Notes: generated by a model not told the origin, from the letters alone. 64,000 nt of DNA from Enterococcaceae bacterium OF42-14pH9A (GCA_027692465.1 JAQEYU010000001.1:620001-684000), one strand, 5' to 3'; positions 27,122 through 37,171 are shown, counted from the stretch's first letter. Numbers and translations are program-made.

Positions 27122-28246
27122 ATGAGTATCGAAGCAAGAGAATTTATTCGCCGTTTCGAAGAATTTTGCCCCCTTTGGCTAGCTGAAGAAGGCGATCCTG
27201 TCGGCTTTCATATCGGAACCTTGGACAAGCCGGTAAACCGCATTATGATGACTCTGGATGTTCGACCGGAAGTTGTTCAAGAAGCAATCACAAAAAAAGT
27301 AGATCTGATCGTTGCCAAGCATCCGCCGATCTTTCGTCCAATCAAGCGCTTGACAGCCGATGATCCGCAAACTGCGATGTACATGGAGCTTGTGAAGCAC
27401 GATATCGCAGTGTACGCAGCCCATACCAACATGGATATCATTCATGACGGACTCAATGACTGGTTTTGCGAAATGTTGGGGGTCAAAGCAGACGATTATA
27501 TGACTCGAACCCATGTGGAAGGTTTGAAAAAACTGGTGGTATATGTTCCGGAAGACGCTGCTGAACAAATGCGGCAGGCTTTGGGCGACGCTGGAGCAGG
27601 GCAGCAGGGAGCTTATCACCATACGTCCTATACGATGCAGGGGCAGGGCAGGTTTACCCCCACTGCAGCAGCTCAGCCGGCGATTGGGCATCCCGACGTT
27701 CCCGAAAACGTGCCGGAAGCGCGGATCGAAGTGATCTTTCCTGAAAAGCGTCAGGGACAGATCCTGCAGGCTATGTTTGCGGCCCATCCGTACGAAGAGC
27801 CTGCTTATGACTTGATTTCGTTGGCGAATGACCCTGTGACTTATGGTATCGGCCGCGTTGGAAACCTGGCAGAGCCCATGTCGATTGAAACCTTTTGTGA
27901 GCGGGTGAAAGAAGTCTTTGCATTGGAAGGCCTGCGCTTGGTGGAACCGCCCCGCAATGCCAAAAAAACCGTGCAGCGGATTGCTATCTGTGGCGGCAGC
28001 GGTGGGAACTTTTATCTGGATGCACTGGCCAAGCGGGCTGACGTTTATATAACCGGTGATGTCTACTATCATACGGCCCATGATATGCAGGCACATGGCT
28101 TGACGGTGATCGATCCGGGGCATAACATTGAACGTGTCTGCATTCCCCGCTTTATCGAAAAGATGAATGCCTGGAAAGAAGAACAAAACTGGGATGTGTC
28201 GTTTGTAGCTTCTGAAACGAATACGAACCCTTTCCAGTATCGCTGA
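27122..28246 (+). CDS. Nif3-like dinuclear metal centre protein (YqfO/GTP cyclohydrolase type 2-like)
   Basis: 374 residues. Nif3 family with a dinuclear metal site: AKHPPIFRPIKRL near residue 62, AAHTNMDIIHDGLNDWF near 100, and DVYYHTAHDMQAHGLTVIDPGHNIER near the C-terminus supply the His/Asp/Glu ligands. A PII-like insert domain (residues 130-240, EVIFPEKRQGQILQAMFAAHPYEEPAYDL) marks the long Firmicute form. The cellular role is unsettled; annotation as GTP cyclohydrolase rests on a distant homologue. It follows trmK, a conserved pairing in Firmicutes. Confidence 0.93.
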   Translation: MSIEAREFIRRFEEFCPLWLAEEGDPVGFHIGTLDKPVNRIMMTLDVRPEVVQEAITKKVDLIVAKHPPIFRPIKRLTADDPQTAMYMELVKHDIAVYAAHTNMDIIHDGLNDWFCEMLGVKADDYMTRTHVEGLKKLVVYVPEDAAEQMRQALGDAGAGQQGAYHHTSYTMQGQGRFTPTAAAQPAIGHPDVPENVPEARIEVIFPEKRQGQILQAMFAAHPYEEPAYDLISLANDPVTYGIGRVGNLAEPMSIETFCERVKEVFALEGLRLVEPPRNAKKTVQRIAICGGSGGNFYLDALAKRADVYITGDVYYHTAHDMQAHGLTVIDPGHNIERVCIPRFIEKMNAWKEEQNWDVSFVASETNTNPFQYR

Positions 28247-28330
28247 AATCAATCGTCTGTATAAAAAGACCGCTGCTAAAGGCGGCTCTTCAAACAGAAC
28301 GATTGCAATCTATTATTTGGAGGAATCACG

Positions 28331-29563
28331 ATGTACGAAAATCTATTGTCGCGCTTTTTGAACTATGTCAAAACCGAAACCCGCTCCGATCATGAGAGCA
28401 CCACGACACCATCGACTGCGACTCAGATCGCCTTTGCCCATGAACTGGAAAATGAAATGAAGGGTCTGGGCTTGAAGGATGTTTTTTACAACGAAACAAA
28501 CGGATTTGTGATGGGGACACTGCCGGCCAATACCGACAAAGATGTGCGCACTATCGGCTTTATTGCCCACATGGATACTGCCGACTTCAATGCAGAAAAT
28601 GTCAATCCGCAAATCATTGAAAACTATGATGGCACCTCCACGATCCGTCTGGATAAAGAAGGGAAATACACACTGAATACCAAGGACTTCCCCAACTTGA
28701 AAAATTACGCCGGACAAACACTGATTACAACAGACGGGACCACTCTGCTCGGTGCTGATGACAAGTCCGGGATTGCCGAAATCATGACGGCTATGGAAAT
28801 TTTGATCAGCCATCCGGAGCTCAAACACGGAACGATCAAGGTGGCTTTTGGTCCGGATGAAGAGATCGGTGTCGGAGCCGATAAGTTTGATGTTGCCGAG
28901 TTTGGCGCCGATTTTGCTTATACGATGGACGGCGGCCCCGTGGGTGAGCTGCAATTCGAGACGTTCAACGCTGCTCAGGCTGAAATCACCATCGAAGGTA
29001 AGAATGTCCACCCGGGCACAGCCAAAGACACCATGATTAACGCAATTCAATTGGCCGTTGATTTTCAAAATATGCTGCCACAAGAAGAAGTACCTGAAAA
29101 GACCGAGGGTGCACAGGGCTTCTTCCATCTGATGGCAATCTCCGGTTCTCCGGAAGAAGCCAAGATGAGCTATATTATCAGAGACCATGATCGAGAGGCC
29201 TTTGAAAACCGCAAGAAACAGATCACAGCGGTCGCAGAAAAGATCAACAGCCGCTTTGAGCATCCTCGCGTTCACGTCCACCAATATGATCAATACTACA
29301 ACATGCGGGAAGTCATCGAAAAAGATATGACAATTGTGGAACTGGCAAAAAATGCTATGCTGGCATTGGATATCCAACCAGTGATCGAACCGGTTCGAGG
29401 CGGAACAGACGGCTCCAAACTGTCGCAGATGGGACTGCCGACACCGAACATCTTTGCCGGCGGTGAAAACATGCACGGCCGTTTCGAGTTTGTTTCCTTG
29501 CAGGCAATGGAAAAGGCTACTGATGTTATCGTGAAAATCGCTGAGATGAATGCAGCCGATTGA
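28331..29563 (+). CDS. pepT: Peptidase T (tripeptide aminopeptidase)
   Basis: 410-residue M20 family zinc aminopeptidase that removes N-terminal residues from tripeptides in the cytoplasm. Seen: [11 protein letters not shown] near residue 77, [19 protein letters not shown] near 139, [14 protein letters not shown] near 174 (catalytic Glu), and [29 protein letters not shown] (C-terminal His ligand). RBS TTGGAGGAATC. A strong terminator follows. Confidence 0.97.
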   Translation: MYENLLSRFLNYVKTETRSDHESTTTPSTATQIAFAHELENEMKGLGLKDVFYNETNGFVMGTLPANTDKDVRTIGFIAHMDTADFNAENVNPQIIENYDGTSTIRLDKEGKYTLNTKDFPNLKNYAGQTLITTDGTTLLGADDKSGIAEIMTAMEILISHPELKHGTIKVAFGPDEEIGVGADKFDVAEFGADFAYTMDGGPVGELQFETFNAAQAEITIEGKNVHPGTAKDTMINAIQLAVDFQNMLPQEEVPEKTEGAQGFFHLMAISGSPEEAKMSYIIRDHDREAFENRKKQITAVAEKINSRFEHPRVHVHQYDQYYNMREVIEKDMTIVELAKNAMLALDIQPVIEPVRGGTDGSKLSQMGLPTPNIFAGGENMHGRFEFVSLQAMEKATDVIVKIAEMNAAD

Positions 29564-29566
29564 TTG

Positions 29567-29615
29567 AAAAAACTTCCGAAAAACCTCTCAAATTGAGGCT
29601 TTTCGGAAGTTTTTT
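29567..29615 (+). terminator. Terminator after pepT
   Basis: AAAACTTCCGAAAAACCTC paired with GAGGCTTTTCGGAAGTTTT, then T-rich DNA. It may also serve the convergent gene. Confidence 0.9.
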
Positions 29616-29668
29616 GCGTGACGAAATGACGGCAAAGCGGGTCATTTATGACAGAATTCGGCTGTTAT

Positions 29669-30610
29669 TCATGGGAGAAGATTATCGCTAGCCTCACCGG
29701 TGAGCGGATCAGGAGGTAGCAGTTGCTGATTGAGCGCTGTCATTTTATTATTGGCGTCTTCGTATAAGACTGGAATCTGTTTCAGCAGCTGCTGGGACAA
29801 TGCCAAGGGATCTTTCACCCCGGTCATTTTTGTCAGATCAACAGTTGATACTTCCTGCACCAATTTGTCCAAGATGCTGCTTGTCTGTTCCGTCACCTCG
29901 GCGGGTAAGGCAGCCGTATTGTAGGAGGCATAGAGGGTGCTGACAGCCGTTATGGTTGCGGCATATTGCAGCAGCCAGGTAAAAATGTACTGCAGATCCA
30001 AGTCTGTAATCTCATCTGCGGCAATCCGGGAAACCAGTTCCGACAGCGGAAAAAGCAGAGAAGGCGGCACCATCTGGTTTGGCTTTCGATTCAGTTCCTC
30101 AAGATCGTAGTGTTGTGCCAAGTCCAAACGGTAAGCCGAAAAAAGCAGCTGATCCAGCGTTTCCAGAGCAAAGGCGCCGGTTTTTTTATCTTTTTTATAG
30201 ACGGCAGTTTCCGGCAAAAATTTATTTGCCTGCTGTCGGTTGAGCAGCAGCCCGGTTGGCTTGACATAAAGGTTGAGGTAGCGTTCTTTTGAACTGACGA
30301 GACTGTTCAAAAGTGATTTTGCTGCGGTCTTGACTGACAGTTCCTCTGCCCATTGTTTATCGGATATCTCCTTTAAGAGAAGAGAGCTGTTGTCACGCAG
30401 TAGCGCGTGGTTCACGGCTTTTTTATCTGCTTCACTGAAGCCCTGGATTCCGTAGTAGGCGAAATCCCAACAATTGGAGGCCCGGGCCAGTTCGTTTATA
30501 GTTGAGAGGTCCAAAAGCGCTCCTTGCTGTGCGTTGAGATAGGCTTTCAGAGTAGCAACAAATTCGGCTTCCGAATCAGTCAGTAGAGGCTTGCTGGAAA
30601 AAATGGCCAT
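29669..30610 (-). CDS. Unknown protein of 313 residues
   Basis: Start chosen at the ATG behind AAGGAGCAAGACG, giving MAIFSSKPLLTDSEAEF; the frame extends 25 codons further upstream without a ribosome-binding site. Largely helical, soluble, with no signal sequence. One moderately hydrophobic stretch (YIFTWLLQYAATITAVSTLYA, about residues 215-235). The start, LLTDSEAEFVATLKAYLNAQQGALLDL, and the Leu/Gln-rich C-terminus do not match a family I know. Monocistronic, convergent with pepT. Confidence 0.7.
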   Translation of the reverse strand: MAIFSSKPLLTDSEAEFVATLKAYLNAQQGALLDLSTINELARASNCWDFAYYGIQGFSEADKKAVNHALLRDNSSLLLKEISDKQWAEELSVKTAAKSLLNSLVSSKERYLNLYVKPTGLLLNRQQANKFLPETAVYKKDKKTGAFALETLDQLLFSAYRLDLAQHYDLEELNRKPNQMVPPSLLFPLSELVSRIAADEITDLDLQYIFTWLLQYAATITAVSTLYASYNTAALPAEVTEQTSSILDKLVQEVSTVDLTKMTGVKDPLALSQQLLKQIPVLYEDANNKMTALNQQLLPPDPLTGEASDNLLP

Positions 30611-30902
30611 CGTCTTGCTCCTTTGTTTTAGATTGTGTTTGGAAACGCCGCTGGAATGCTGAAATTTCAGGACTGCTCCCCTCAAATCACCAGAATGCGC
30701 GTAGGTTATGCGGGAAATCAGCGGGATTTATGCCGCTGATTGTAGTGAAACATCCTCCCGAAGCTCTGCCGCTAGTGTATAGATACACGCTATTATTTTA
30801 GCGTCTTTACGCTTTATGTACAAGGAAAGTAAAAAGCATCTGCTAACAAATGACAAACACCGGAAGCTTCTGGATCAGCGAAATATAAAAGGGAGGATTG
30901 TG

Positions 30903-31028
30903 ATGAATCATTTGCACCCGCAGCAGGAAAACGATAGAATAAACAGTGTTTTGGAAGAGCGGGAAACGCTGGCTCTTCTTGCTGTTTTCGTGGAGGACTT
31001 ATTCAGGAAATGTCAGAAAGCTCAGTGA
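30903..31028 (+). CDS. Possible 41-residue protein
   Basis: ATG behind GGGAGGATTGTG at good spacing encodes a 41-residue charged helix-like peptide starting MNHLHPQQENDRIN and ending FRKCQKAQ. The frame is open further upstream, but only this ATG has a ribosome-binding site. No family is recognised. It could be a small protein or the remnant of one. The 30611-30902 stretch before it holds no other gene. Confidence 0.4.
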   Translation: MNHLHPQQENDRINSVLEERETLALLAVFVEDLFRKCQKAQ

Positions 31029-31182
31029 CGGCGCTTTGCACCACAATCTTTACTGGCAATCTGCTGCTGAGGGGTATGCCTTGGTTTAGGCAAAAGAACG
31101 TTTTCCTTTGCTGATTCTGGCCACATTGTAAGCTTTAAAACGAAACAGCTGTGACTTTTTGAAAGAAAGCAGGAAAATCACT

Positions 31183-32220
31183 ATGACAAAACCACTTATC
31201 AAACGTTTTTCCCATACGGATCTGGATGGTGTCGGCTCAGCGCTGCTACTGCCTTGGGTCTTGCAGGAGCTGCCGGAGTATGAAGGTGCTGAATATCTGC
31301 CAATCACCTACAGCGAACCGGGAAATGAAGGAACAATCGATCCAAATGTGGAAAATTTTATTGAAAACAACGATGAGCCGGTGACCCATCTATTCATCAC
31401 GGATATTTGCCCCTCGTTGCCGGTCGTTGAGAAGCTGGCAACCTATTGTAAAGAGAAGAATATCCAGTGGCATATTTACGACCACCATATCTCCTCGGTT
31501 GCGATCAATGAAGTCTTTCCCGAGAACAGTCGCATCGCAGTAAAAGACGAAACTACCGGACTGAAACATTCCGGGACGACCGTGATTTTCAAAGAACTGA
31601 TTGGCAAGATGCCGACAGAGCTCTTTGAAAATAAAAAATGGGAACGCTTGGCGCGCATCGCCGACTGCATTCGCTGCTATGACTGTTGGGACTGGCAGGC
31701 AAATCCTGAAGCAGCTTACAAGGAAGAAGCCAAAGATTTCAACAATCTATTCTATTTCTTCAGTTCTGAAAAACGGATTCAGCTGATGGAGGCGGTCATG
31801 GCCGCTGGACTGGCCTATTTAGATCGTTACCAAGACATCGTGGCGGCCATGCAGGAAAAAGAAGCCGATTACATCAAGGGAAAGCTGAAGCAGGCACGCT
31901 TTGCGACACTGGCGCAACTGCGGTTTGCTTATGTTTTCGGAGAGCAGTACCAATCCTCTTTAGGCAATGCACTGGCAGCTTTGGAGGACCCTGAAACTGG
32001 TGAAATGGTTGATTTCGGAATGGTAATCGTAGGCGAGGGGGTCTCCTTACGAGGAATCAAAGAAGATGTCGATCTGTCAGTTATCGCAAAACGCTTCTTT
32101 AACGGCGGCGGTCATCAGAAGGCATCCGGAGGCAGTTTCTTCAAGCAGGAGCTGTTTATCAAAGACTACGAGGCAGTTTCGACTGTTCCTGAACTTTTAT
32201 TGACGATTGCAAATCATTAA
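31183..32220 (+). CDS. DHH-family phosphoesterase
   Basis: 345 residues from the ATG behind AGCAGGAAAATCACT. Seen: FSHTDLDGVGSALLLPW near residue 9 (DHH motif I), FITDICPS, the IYDHHISS motif near residue 100, and a C-terminal DHHA1 domain ending FNGGGHQKASGGSF. The family cleaves phosphodiesters such as nano-RNA, pAp or cyclic dinucleotides. This form lacks the membrane and GGDEF/PAS parts of GdpP, so it is more like a soluble nanoRNase-type or oligonucleotide phosphoesterase. The exact substrate is not predictable. Confidence 0.88.
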   Translation: MTKPLIKRFSHTDLDGVGSALLLPWVLQELPEYEGAEYLPITYSEPGNEGTIDPNVENFIENNDEPVTHLFITDICPSLPVVEKLATYCKEKNIQWHIYDHHISSVAINEVFPENSRIAVKDETTGLKHSGTTVIFKELIGKMPTELFENKKWERLARIADCIRCYDCWDWQANPEAAYKEEAKDFNNLFYFFSSEKRIQLMEAVMAAGLAYLDRYQDIVAAMQEKEADYIKGKLKQARFATLAQLRFAYVFGEQYQSSLGNALAALEDPETGEMVDFGMVIVGEGVSLRGIKEDVDLSVIAKRFFNGGGHQKASGGSFFKQELFIKDYEAVSTVPELLLTIANH

Positions 32221-32226
32221 CAGCGG

Positions 32227-32255
32227 GCGTGGCAGTTTCGACTGTCACGCTTTTT
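32227..32255 (+). terminator. Terminator after the DHH gene
   Basis: GCGTGGCAG-TTTC-GACTGTCACGC type stem followed by five T. Confidence 0.75.
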
Positions 32256-32532
32256 CACGATTCTGTGTAGTCAATAGCTGACGTGACTGAAAGTAGCGGG
32301 GGTTAGGTCGGAGAGTCTTCTGAAACTTTTTGTTACTTGGCTTATTCCTTTGAAAACTGTCCAGATGAAACCCCAGTTTATTATCCTCTGAGATTTGCTG
32401 CCGGATGCGGGACTATTGCAATTGAGCAGATATATTTCTTATTCTTCTGACGGCGTGTATCATAATAGGTGTTAAAAGTATTGAATAATGAATTTCTTAG
32501 CAGGGTTTATACGATAAAAGGAGGAATTTGCA
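32256..32532. other. Intergenic DNA before the GlsB-like gene
   Basis: No gene is seen. The stretch TAGCTGACGTGACTGAAAG near 32270 is a poor match to a repeat-family end, with no clear partner. GATACGA-type and AT-rich sequence near 32480 may hold the promoter. Confidence 0.4.
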
Positions 32533-32778
32533 ATGGGATTTATCTGGTCATTGATTGTCGGAGGGGTGATCGGTGTGATCGCCGGTGCTATTACAAATAA
32601 AGGTGGGTCCATGGGATTAATTGCTAATGTCGCAGCGGGTCTCGTAGGCTCGGCAGTCGGACAGGCGTTGTTTGGCAACTGGGGATTGAACATCGGCGGC
32701 ATGGCGGTTTTCCCTTCCATCGCCGGCGCAGTCATCGTAGTAGCAGTGGTATCCTTCTTTTTCAGCCGCAATAAGTGA
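32533..32778 (+). CDS. GlsB/YeaQ/YmgE family small membrane protein
   Basis: 81 residues, glycine-rich, with three hydrophobic helices (about 3-20, 28-46 and 56-76) and GGVIGVIAGAITNKGGSMGLIANVAAGLVGSAVGQ, a typical transglycosylase-associated (misnamed) family pattern. In enterococci GlsB-type proteins accompany the general stress protein Gls24, but no gls24 gene lies here. RBS AAAGGAGGAA. Confidence 0.88.
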   Translation: MGFIWSLIVGGVIGVIAGAITNKGGSMGLIANVAAGLVGSAVGQALFGNWGLNIGGMAVFPSIAGAVIVVAVVSFFFSRNK

Positions 32779-32800
32779 ATAGATGCTAAAGATGGTTAAT

Positions 32801-32837
32801 AAAAGGACCAATCTCGTTGATGAGATGGTCCTTTTTT
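32801..32837. terminator. Terminator between the GlsB-like gene and trpS
   Basis: AAAAGGACCAATCTC paired with GAGATGGTCCTTTT, A- and T-tracts on both sides. It serves two convergent genes. Confidence 0.85.
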
Positions 32838-32878
32838 GCTTGCTTTAACGCCGCACTGACAACTGTTTTTAATTGGGC

Positions 32879-33889
32879 TTAGGCGAAGTAATTGATTCCC
32901 ATCGCTGATTTGACCTCAGCCAAGGTAGCAGCTGCAATCTGCTCAGCGTCGGCACTGCCCTTTTTGAGCATTTCCATAACGGCCGCCGGATCTTTGGCAA
33001 ATTCCTCGCGCCGGGCTCGGATCGGGCCGAATTCTGCTTCTAAAACGTCGATCAGATAGCGTTTAATTTTGACATCCCCGAGGCCGCCGCGACGATAGTG
33101 GGCTTTCATTTCCTCAATCGCCTCTTTGTCGGTACCGAAGACATCCAGGTAGGTGAAGACCATATTGCCTTCCACCTGACCGGGATCCTCGACATGGATA
33201 TGGTTAGGGTCGGTATACATGCTCATTACCTTTTTAGCCAGAACTTCGGCAGGGTCAGAGAGATAGATCCCATTTCCGAGAGATTTACTCATTTTACCAT
33301 TGCCATCGATTCCCGGCAGCCGTCCTTGACCTTTCGGCGGCAGAACAGCTTTTGGTTCCACCAGGACTTCCTGATAGGTGTTATTGAAAGAATGGACAAT
33401 CTCTTGGGTCTGTTCCAACATTGGTTTCTGGTCTTCACCTACTGGGACCAGATTGGCTTTGAAGGCAGTAATATCTGCCGCCTGAGAAACCGGATAAATA
33501 AAGAAACCGGTAGGGACGCCTTCACCGAAATTTTTCTGCTCAATCTCGGTTTTAACCGTGGGATTACGCCGAACACGTCCGACAGAAACCAGATTCAGAT
33601 AGTACATCGTCAGCTCTGCCAGTTGTGGAATCATAGACTGGATAAAAATAGTTGTTTTTGAAGGATCCAGTCCGATCGCCAGGTAGTCCAATGCGACTTC
33701 CAAGACGTTGGCAGAAACTTTCTCCGGATTTTTGGCGTTATCTGTCAATGCCTGCATATCAGCAATCATGATATACAATTTATTGTCAGGATCCGCTTGC
33801 ATTTCCACGCGTTTTTTTAATGAACCGACATAATGACCCAAGTGGAGTTTTCCGGTCGGGCGATCACCGGTCAGTATTGTATTACTCAA
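32879..33889 (-). CDS. trpS: Tryptophanyl-tRNA synthetase
   Basis: Class I synthetase that charges tRNA-Trp. Seen: [18 protein letters not shown] (HIGH-type motif) at the start, and KMSKS in [15 protein letters not shown] near residue 195. About 336 residues. Start ambiguous: TTG 33889 ([11 protein letters not shown]) has AGGTG at good spacing, while GTG 33898 has GGAG only three bases away. No T-box is seen in the leader, in contrast to thrS. It belongs to the TGDRPTG type rather than the FSGIQPSG type. Confidence 0.95.
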   Translation of the reverse strand: MSNTILTGDRPTGKLHLGHYVGSLKKRVEMQADPDNKLYIMIADMQALTDNAKNPEKVSANVLEVALDYLAIGLDPSKTTIFIQSMIPQLAELTMYYLNLVSVGRVRRNPTVKTEIEQKNFGEGVPTGFFIYPVSQAADITAFKANLVPVGEDQKPMLEQTQEIVHSFNNTYQEVLVEPKAVLPPKGQGRLPGIDGNGKMSKSLGNGIYLSDPAEVLAKKVMSMYTDPNHIHVEDPGQVEGNMVFTYLDVFGTDKEAIEEMKAHYRRGGLGDVKIKRYLIDVLEAEFGPIRARREEFAKDPAAVMEMLKKGSADAEQIAAATLAEVKSAMGINYFA

Positions 33890-34114
33890 TATTTTCACCT
33901 GCTCCTTAAATGATATTTCTTTTTCAGTGTACCTTTTTTTGTATCAATAAACAACAAACAGTCGGCAGGAATTATGTTCTGATCACATTTTGATGCAGCG
34001 GGATTCTGCAAGTGAAAAATCAGTGAATCGAAAATGATAAAAAGATTTGTGGTGAAATAGATGTGCGAATCAGATGACGAATGTTGTTACGGATTCTCTG
34101 CAAAATATTTCGGG

Positions 34115-34129
34115 AATATTCAGAAAATT
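34115..34129. promoter_or_regulatory. CodY-box-like operator upstream of the amino-acid ABC operon
   Basis: AATATTCAGAAAATT differs at one base from the CodY consensus AATTTTCWGAAAATT. It lies about 25 bases upstream of the -35 at 34153. CodY in low-GC Gram-positives represses amino-acid uptake genes when branched-chain amino acids and GTP are plentiful. Confidence 0.6.
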
Positions 34130-34152
34130 ACATTATAAAAGAGATTTTTCCC

Positions 34153-34182
34153 TTTACAAGTTCTCAAAAATACCGCTATAAT
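34153..34182 (+). promoter_or_regulatory. Predicted sigma-A promoter of the ABC operon
   Basis: TTTACA at 34153-34158, an 18-base spacer and TATAAT at 34177-34182, with transcription starting about 40 bases before the first gene. Confidence 0.65.
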
Positions 34183-34227
34183 GATGAGTAAATGATAAAT
34201 TGAACTATAAATAAGGGGGATGACTGC

Positions 34228-34965
34228 ATGGCAATGATCGAATTTGTGAATGTAGAAAAATTTTACGGAAAGTTTCATGCATTAAAAAATATTAATTTAC
34301 AATTTGAACAAGGAGAGGTCGTTGTTGTAATCGGCCCATCCGGTTCCGGTAAAAGTACCATGTTGCGTTGTATCAACGGTTTGGAAAGTATTTCCTCCGG
34401 TCAGTTGTTGATCAACGATAAAGACCTGCATGATAAAAATACGAAACTGACGGAGATCCGCAAAAATATCGGGATGGTTTTCCAACATTTTAATTTGTAT
34501 CCGAATAAGACGGTGTTGGAAAATATCACACTGGCACCGGTGAAAGTGCTGAAAGAGACGCAAGAGAATGCGACAAAATCAGCAGAAAAACTGCTGGATC
34601 GAGTAGGGATGCTGGATAAAAAAGATGTCTATCCATCAACTTTGTCCGGTGGGCAGCAGCAGCGGGTCGCTATCGCTCGCGGCTTGGCAATGAAACCGGA
34701 AGTCCTGTTATTTGATGAACCGACCTCGGCATTGGACCCGGAGATGATTGGTGATGTATTGAACGTCATGAAAAAGATCGCCAAAGACGGGATGACGATG
34801 ATCGTGGTCACCCATGAAATGGGCTTTGCCCGTGAGGTTGCCGATCGGGTGATTTTCATGGCAGAAGGTGAAGTTGTCGAAGAAAGCCGTAATCCGGAAG
34901 AATTCTTTGAAAATCCGCAGTCTGATCGAGCGCAGCAATTCATTAGTAAAGTTATCAATCATTGA
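34228..34965 (+). CDS. Polar amino-acid (glutamine-type) ABC transporter ATPase
   Basis: 245-residue ATPase of the GlnQ/PAAT family. Walker [10 protein letters not shown] near residue 34, Q-loop [12 protein letters not shown], signature [17 protein letters not shown] near 138, Walker [16 protein letters not shown]-loop [18 protein letters not shown]. First gene of a four-gene operon with a substrate-binding lipoprotein and two permeases. RBS AAGGGGG. Likely CodY-regulated (box at 34115). Confidence 0.95.
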   Translation: MAMIEFVNVEKFYGKFHALKNINLQFEQGEVVVVIGPSGSGKSTMLRCINGLESISSGQLLINDKDLHDKNTKLTEIRKNIGMVFQHFNLYPNKTVLENITLAPVKVLKETQENATKSAEKLLDRVGMLDKKDVYPSTLSGGQQQRVAIARGLAMKPEVLLFDEPTSALDPEMIGDVLNVMKKIAKDGMTMIVVTHEMGFAREVADRVIFMAEGEVVEESRNPEEFFENPQSDRAQQFISKVINH

Positions 34966-34980
34966 TTTGGAGGGAAAGGT

Positions 34981-35790
34981 ATGAAAAGAAGATTGATTTC
35001 ATTGCTGTCCCTCGGTCTGTTGGCGGTCACACTGTCAGCTTGCGGCGGCAAAATAGCCGATCGGGACATTGCAAAAACCAGTAAAGAAGAAAATCAGATT
35101 ACCTGGGGAGTCAAAAATGACACCCGTCTGTTTGGGATGATGGATGTTAAGACCAAGGAAGTCAAAGGCTTTGATATCGATATTGCCCGCGGAATCACTG
35201 AGAAGATCTTGGGAGCAGACGGCAGTGCGGTTTTTGTGGAAGTGACCTCAAAAACCAGAATTCCGTTATTGAAAAATGGCAATATCGACGCCATCATCGC
35301 GACTATGACGATTACCGAAGAGCGTAAGCAGCAGGTAGATTTTTCAGATGTCTATTTTGATGCCGGACAGTCACTGCTGGTAAAAAAAGGCAGTAAAATC
35401 AAAGGAATTGAGGATCTCGGTGCCGATACAACTGTGTTGGCGGTAAAAGGCTCAACCTCGGTGGACAACATCAAAAAAGCAGCACCTGAAGCCAAGGTCC
35501 TGGAATGGGAAAACTACGCTGAATGTTTTACCGCTCTGCAATCCGGACAAGGAGATGCCATGACGACGGACAATGCGATCCTTTTGGGGATGGCCGCTCA
35601 AAATCCCGATTATGAATTGGCTGGCGGTGCTTTTACTAAGGAGCCTTACGGGATAGCTATCAATAAAGGGCAGGACAACTTTTTGGCAGAGGTCAACCAG
35701 GCGCTGCATGAAATGCATAAAGACGGCACATATGACCGCATCTATGATAAATGGTTCCCGAATTCAGATGATGGTCGGGTAAAAGAATAG
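34981..35790 (+). CDS. Polar amino-acid ABC transporter substrate-binding lipoprotein
   Basis: 269 residues. Lipoprotein signal MKRRLISLLSLGLLAVTLSACGG, lipobox LSAC with Cys21. SBP_bac_3 fold: MMDVKTKEVKGFDIDIARGI, IDAIIATMTITEERKQQVDFSDVYFDAGQSLLV, LAVKGSTSVDNI and a C-terminal INKGQDNFLAEVNQALHEM. Binds a polar amino acid, probably glutamine or glutamate, outside the membrane. 15 bases after the ATPase. Confidence 0.94.
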   Translation: MKRRLISLLSLGLLAVTLSACGGKIADRDIAKTSKEENQITWGVKNDTRLFGMMDVKTKEVKGFDIDIARGITEKILGADGSAVFVEVTSKTRIPLLKNGNIDAIIATMTITEERKQQVDFSDVYFDAGQSLLVKKGSKIKGIEDLGADTTVLAVKGSTSVDNIKKAAPEAKVLEWENYAECFTALQSGQGDAMTTDNAILLGMAAQNPDYELAGGAFTKEPYGIAINKGQDNFLAEVNQALHEMHKDGTYDRIYDKWFPNSDDGRVKE

Positions 35791-35806
35791 GAAAGGAGTG
35801 GCGCTT

Positions 35807-36454
35807 ATGATTCAATTATTTCAAGAATACCACAGCCTGTTTTTTGAAGGCTTTAAAATAACTATCTACTCCAGTCTTATTGCGCTGGTCTTCAGTCTGG
35901 TGATCGGGACCTTGATGGCGATCTTTCAACTGTCGCAAAATAAAGTAGTCGCCGGATTGGCCAAAGCCTATGTGGAATTTTTTCGTAATATTCCTTTATT
36001 AATCATCGCGATGTTTTTTGTAGTGGTGGTTCCCATGTATTGGCTAACATTGGACGGCTTTCAAGCAGGAACGATTGCGTTGATTATCTATACTTCTGCT
36101 TTCATTGCAGAAACCGTTCGTTCGGGGATTCAAACGGTACCTAAAGGCCAGATGGAAGCGGGAATGTCTTCCGGCTTTACTTATTGGCAGACGATGCGCT
36201 ACATCGTTTTACCGCAAGCTTTCAAAATCGTGATCCCACCATTGGGCAATCAATTCATCAACCTGGTCAAAAACTCCTCGGTATTGGCAATGGTTGCCGG
36301 CCTGGATCTGATGTATCAGGCCGACTCGGTGGCAAATACTACCTTTGATACCTTCAATACCTATATTATCGCCGCATTGTTTTATTTGGTGCTGACACTG
36401 CCGTTGTCGTACTTGATGAATCATTTGGAAAAACGCTGGGCACTGACAGACTAG
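35807..36454 (+). CDS. Polar amino-acid ABC transporter permease (first)
   Basis: 215 residues with about five membrane helices and the EAA-type loop KGQMEAGMSSGFTYWQTMRYIVLPQAFKIVIPPLGNQ. The ATG at 35807 was chosen because GAAAGGAG ends eight bases before it; a GTG three codons earlier overlaps that site. Partner of the next permease. Confidence 0.93.
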   Translation: MIQLFQEYHSLFFEGFKITIYSSLIALVFSLVIGTLMAIFQLSQNKVVAGLAKAYVEFFRNIPLLIIAMFFVVVVPMYWLTLDGFQAGTIALIIYTSAFIAETVRSGIQTVPKGQMEAGMSSGFTYWQTMRYIVLPQAFKIVIPPLGNQFINLVKNSSVLAMVAGLDLMYQADSVANTTFDTFNTYIIAALFYLVLTLPLSYLMNHLEKRWALTD

Positions 36455-36473
36455 AAAGGAGACGTGACCTATT

Positions 36474-37133
36474 ATGCAAAACTTTATCGATGCATATTCC
36501 TATGCGAATTTAAGCTTTCTGATGGACGGTTTGCTGGTGACAATCTTGGTCTCCTTGGTTTCCATCTTCTTGAGTTTTATTATTGGAGGAGTCTTGGGCG
36601 TGGTGCGTTTTGCCAATATTCCGTTCTTATCAAAAATCATCGGTTTGATCGTAGATATCATCCGCAATCTGCCGCTGTTATTGATTATTTTCTTCACGTA
36701 TTTCGCATTGCCTCAGATTGGGATCAAGCTGTCTATCTTTTGGGCAGCCGTCGCCGCGTTGACGATTTTTGAATCTGCGATGCTTTCCGAAATTTTCCGA
36801 GCCGGGTTGAATGCTGTCCCTAAAGGTCAGATGGAAGCCGGTCTGTCCACCGGATTGACTTATACGGAAACGATGATGAGTATCGTCGTCCCACAGGCCT
36901 TTAAGTCGATGATCCCGGCGTTGGTCAGTCAGTTAATCTCATTGATCAAAGATACTTCATTAGCGGTCATTATCAGTTTGCCGGAACTGACTCATAACGC
37001 CAAGATCATCTACGGGCAAAATGAGAGTTACGTGATTCCGATGTTTGTGGCGATGACAGTTATGTATTTTGTCGTCTGCTATGTGTTGTCACTGCTATCC
37101 AACTATTTGGAAAAACGTCAGTACAATTATTGA
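36474..37133 (+). CDS. Polar amino-acid ABC transporter permease (second)
   Basis: 219 residues, five or so membrane helices, EAA loop KGQMEAGLSTGLTYTETMMSIVVPQAFKSMIPALVSQ. RBS AAAGGAGACG. Last gene of the operon, with a terminator eleven bases downstream. The two permeases are paralogous and should form a heterodimer with the ATPase dimer. Confidence 0.93.
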   Translation: MQNFIDAYSYANLSFLMDGLLVTILVSLVSIFLSFIIGGVLGVVRFANIPFLSKIIGLIVDIIRNLPLLLIIFFTYFALPQIGIKLSIFWAAVAALTIFESAMLSEIFRAGLNAVPKGQMEAGLSTGLTYTETMMSIVVPQAFKSMIPALVSQLISLIKDTSLAVIISLPELTHNAKIIYGQNESYVIPMFVAMTVMYFVVCYVLSLLSNYLEKRQYNY

Positions 37134-37143
37134 TGAACCTGTT

Positions 37144-37171
37144 CCGACCGTCTTCTGCGGTCGGATTTTTT
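37144..37171 (+). terminator. Terminator after the ABC operon
   Basis: CCGACCG-TCTTCTG-CGGTCGG stem followed by ATTTTTT. Confidence 0.88.

Noticed and set aside
30816..30902. Longer start for the 41-residue frame
   Set aside because: The upstream ATG at 30816 has no ribosome-binding site and the added residues are not protein-like; the ATG at 30903 has GGGAGG.
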